DNA from: Pseudozobellia thermophila
GTDB lineage: Bacteria; Bacteroidota; Bacteroidia; Flavobacteriales; Flavobacteriaceae
Assembly: GCF_900141855.1 (NCBI RefSeq)
Contig: NZ_FQYU01000002.1
Coordinates: forward strand, 682,001-746,000
DNA: 64,000 bases
Direction of reading: 5' to 3'
Part shown: in pieces, positions 62,401 to 64,000 of the stretch
Layout of the letters: every line of letters begins with the position of its first letter
Numbering within the stretch: position 1 is the stretch's first letter
Made by a program: the position numbers and the translations under genes
The notes under the pieces: model-generated
Told to the model about the DNA's origin: nothing
Seen by the model: only the letters and a program-made list of their open reading frames with translations
Databases searched by the model: none

Positions 62401-64000
62401 TTATTCCAGTACAATTTTTCGCAATGCCCCGGCACTAAATTTCTTTTCTGAATTATTACGGCCTACGGTAACAGGCACTTCGTTGTGCAGGAGCAGCTCA
62501 CCGTTTTTATGTTCCAATACCATATTGCCTATATCGGAAGCCCTAATAGTATAGCCATTGGCCCTTACCTCTTTTCCGTTTCCGACAAAAACCACCCAAT
62601 CCCCGTTCTTTTCATAGGCCACCAAGGTATAGGTGGCATCGGTCGCCATGTCTTTATAATGGACCCTATTATGGTTGGCGGAAGAAAAGACCACATCTTC
62701 ACGGCCCGATTTATGGATTATGTTCAAGCCCACGAACTCCGGATTGCCGTTTTCATCGTCAAAGCTTGAAATCTTTTCGATGCTTTTTCCCTCACTGGAG
62801 GTAAAAGGTTCATACACCGCTACGAAGGGCTTTTCCCAAGCCGGACCATGCTGCCTGGCCGCCAAGGTCAGGTAAGGTGCCTTATCGACTTCGTAGGGCA
62901 GGCCGTGGTCACCCTTAAAGGCCTTGTTGGGCGGTGATTTGATGGCGAACACTTCACGGCCTTCGGTTCCCTTCATCCATAAATTCATAAAAACATCTTC
63001 CTTTTCATCGGGGAAATCGATTTTCCATTCTACTTGATAGTCTTCTTCATACCTCGCCGCTTTTTTGTCCCACATATAATCCAAGGCATACAAGTGTCCG
63101 CCCGCAAAGCCCATCTCTTCACTGGGCGTCAGCTCCAAGGGATTTCCGGCCGCATCCATGACTTTCATACCCTGCCCCAGGTTGTGGTAGTAATAATCGT
63201 GGAATTTATCGCCCTTCCGCTGCTTTTTGGAGCGGAACACATCGATGTAATACCCCGTTTCCGCACCCGTTTTTACAATGCTTACGAGGCGCGATTGGTC
63301 ACTGCGTGTCTCAGGTTCCAGAAAATAGACATCGGAATACGTGATGTTAGGGTAAAATCCTTCTTTCTGTCCCGATTTTGGATATTCTCCCATCAAGTCA
63401 AAAGCGTGGTAACTCAGCATTTCGGTATAGGACGACACCCCGTCTACCATCACTGTATTATGCGCAGGAAACTGTGAGTAATATTCCAAATAGATAGGCT
63501 GCAAATATCCTGCGCCCTTTCCGGGGTCGGCGCCTTGCACAAAGCCCTTGCCGTACAGTTCCAAATTGATGCCGTTGGCGTGCATATGGTTGCCCAGGGA
63601 TCCGTTTAGGGAGACCATCATACCGTGCTTACCCGTCCCCATGCGTTGTACGTGCCAACTGACATTGGGGGCGTTAAAGGTTTGGGTGATGTAATCTTTA
63701 ATATCGCCCTTGCCGTACTTGGCATTGAGTTCTACCGGCTTGCTGGCAAAGAAGGAGCTGATATCGGCCTTCGGCTTTCGGTTCGAATTCGATGTTTTGA
63801 CCTCCTCCGGGGCGAACAAGCGGTACATTTCGGTAAATTCCTTCTCCAGTTCCTTGTCCTTATTTTTCTGTGCCGTACGGATCATATCGCTAATGGCCTC
63901 CATTTTCAGTCCCCCGTAATAACTGTCGCCAAAAGCCACCGTTTGCCCATTGGGGAACAAATACTGCGGCAGCACCTTTACCGCCTTTTTCATAACCGGC
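62401..64000 (-). CDS. Heparinase II/III-family polysaccharide lyase, 5' end outside the window
   Basis: At least 530 codons of an open frame are present; it stays open to the right edge (GTT and CCG codons precede the ATG at 63991-63993), so the real start lies further right. The visible part has the end of an (alpha/alpha) toroid (LPQYLFPNGQTVAFGDSYYGG), then the heparinase II/III-type beta-sheet domain with SLGNHMHANGINLELYG, a likely catalytic His-Asn site, and PAHNTVMVDGVSSYTE, and a C-terminal beta domain. Such enzymes cleave uronate linkages by beta-elimination. With kduI/kduD close by, it is the likely source of unsaturated uronate. The exact PL family is not determined. Confidence 0.8.
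   Translation of the reverse strand, partial: PVMKKAVKVLPQYLFPNGQTVAFGDSYYGGLKMEAISDMIRTAQKNKDKELEKEFTEMYRLFAPEEVKTSNSNRKPKADISSFFASKPVELNAKYGKGDIKDYITQTFNAPNVSWHVQRMGTGKHGMMVSLNGSLGNHMHANGINLELYGKGFVQGADPGKGAGYLQPIYLEYYSQFPAHNTVMVDGVSSYTEMLSYHAFDLMGEYPKSGQKEGFYPNITYSDVYFLEPETRSDQSRLVSIVKTGAETGYYIDVFRSKKQRKGDKFHDYYYHNLGQGMKVMDAAGNPLELTPSEEMGFAGGHLYALDYMWDKKAARYEEDYQVEWKIDFPDEKEDVFMNLWMKGTEGREVFAIKSPPNKAFKGDHGLPYEVDKAPYLTLAARQHGPAWEKPFVAVYEPFTSSEGKSIEKISSFDDENGNPEFVGLNIIHKSGREDVVFSSANHNRVHYKDMATDATYTLVAYEKNGDWVVFVGNGKEVRANGYTIRASDIGNMVLEHKNGELLLHNEVPVTVGRNNSEKKFSAGALRKIVLE

Noticed and set aside
1-64000. CRISPR arrays, tRNA/rRNA genes, insertion sequences, integrases, phage genes
   Set aside because: Looked for on both strands; no regularly spaced repeats, transposase motifs or RNA-gene signatures were seen.
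40444-64000. Classical endo-fucoidanase (GH107, GH168 or GH187)
   Set aside because: No protein in the window shows motifs I could connect with these families; chain cleavage may be encoded outside the window or by one of the unassigned proteins.

Overview
The window looks like marine Bacteroidota, most likely a flavobacterium of the kind that lives on macroalgae (Zobellia, Maribacter or Arenibacter type). The reasons are three SusC/SusD-type outer-membrane pairs, a hybrid two-component regulator, many secreted sulfatases and glycoside hydrolases with Bacteroidota signal peptides or lipoboxes, and promoter-like TAnnTTTG boxes. I cannot name the species. No rRNA, tRNA, CRISPR array, insertion sequence or phage gene was recognised.

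Layout. Apart from two small response-regulator genes, every gene is on the minus strand, so transcription runs from high to low coordinates. (A) 1-8743: the start of a SusD gene, SusC1, an orphan receiver (+) and a large hybrid two-component system (HTCS). (B) 8984-22396: GH78-like, GH140-like, SusC2/SusD2, a GH115-like alpha-glucuronidase and a GH92 alpha-mannosidase. (C) 22894-28598: a second orphan receiver (+), then a compact L-fucose block: FucP transporter, L-fucose dehydrogenase, FAH-family hydrolase, a second SDR and L-fuconate dehydratase. (D) 28808-36934: SusC3/SusD3, a sulfatase and a GH29-like protein. (E) 37322-43663: esterase, GH29 alpha-L-fucosidase and two sulfatases, ended by a strong terminator. 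(F) 43962-64000: an AraC regulator; a long run with a beta-helix/PDZ protein, GH172, sulfatase, KduD, KduI, MFS transporter, DUF4861 and DUF6250-like proteins; two more sulfatases; a FAD oxidoreductase lipoprotein; a GHL15-like protein; and the 3' part of a heparinase II/III-type lyase.

How it fits together (inference). The locus looks built to take apart a branched, sulfated, fucose- and uronate-containing glycan, such as brown-algal or diatom fucose-containing sulfated polysaccharide. Sulfatases and an esterase would strip substituents, fucosidases and other glycosidases would release monosaccharides, and a lyase would release unsaturated uronate. Two catabolic exits are present: L-fucose by non-phosphorylative oxidation (toward pyruvate and L-lactate), and unsaturated uronate by KduI/KduD (toward 2-keto-3-deoxygluconate). 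No classical endo-fucoidanase was recognised here.

Most notable observations. A 38-bp element is 34/38 identical upstream of SusC3 and upstream of the esterase-GH29-sulfatase operon, with a 22-bp partial copy upstream of the fucose-catabolic block, which suggests one shared regulator. The fucose dehydrogenase has Asn where SDR enzymes have the catalytic Lys. Several putative enzymes of unknown specificity (DUF4861, DUF6250-like, GHL15-like, secreted FAD oxidoreductase, beta-helix/PDZ fusion) are good candidates for new chemistry.
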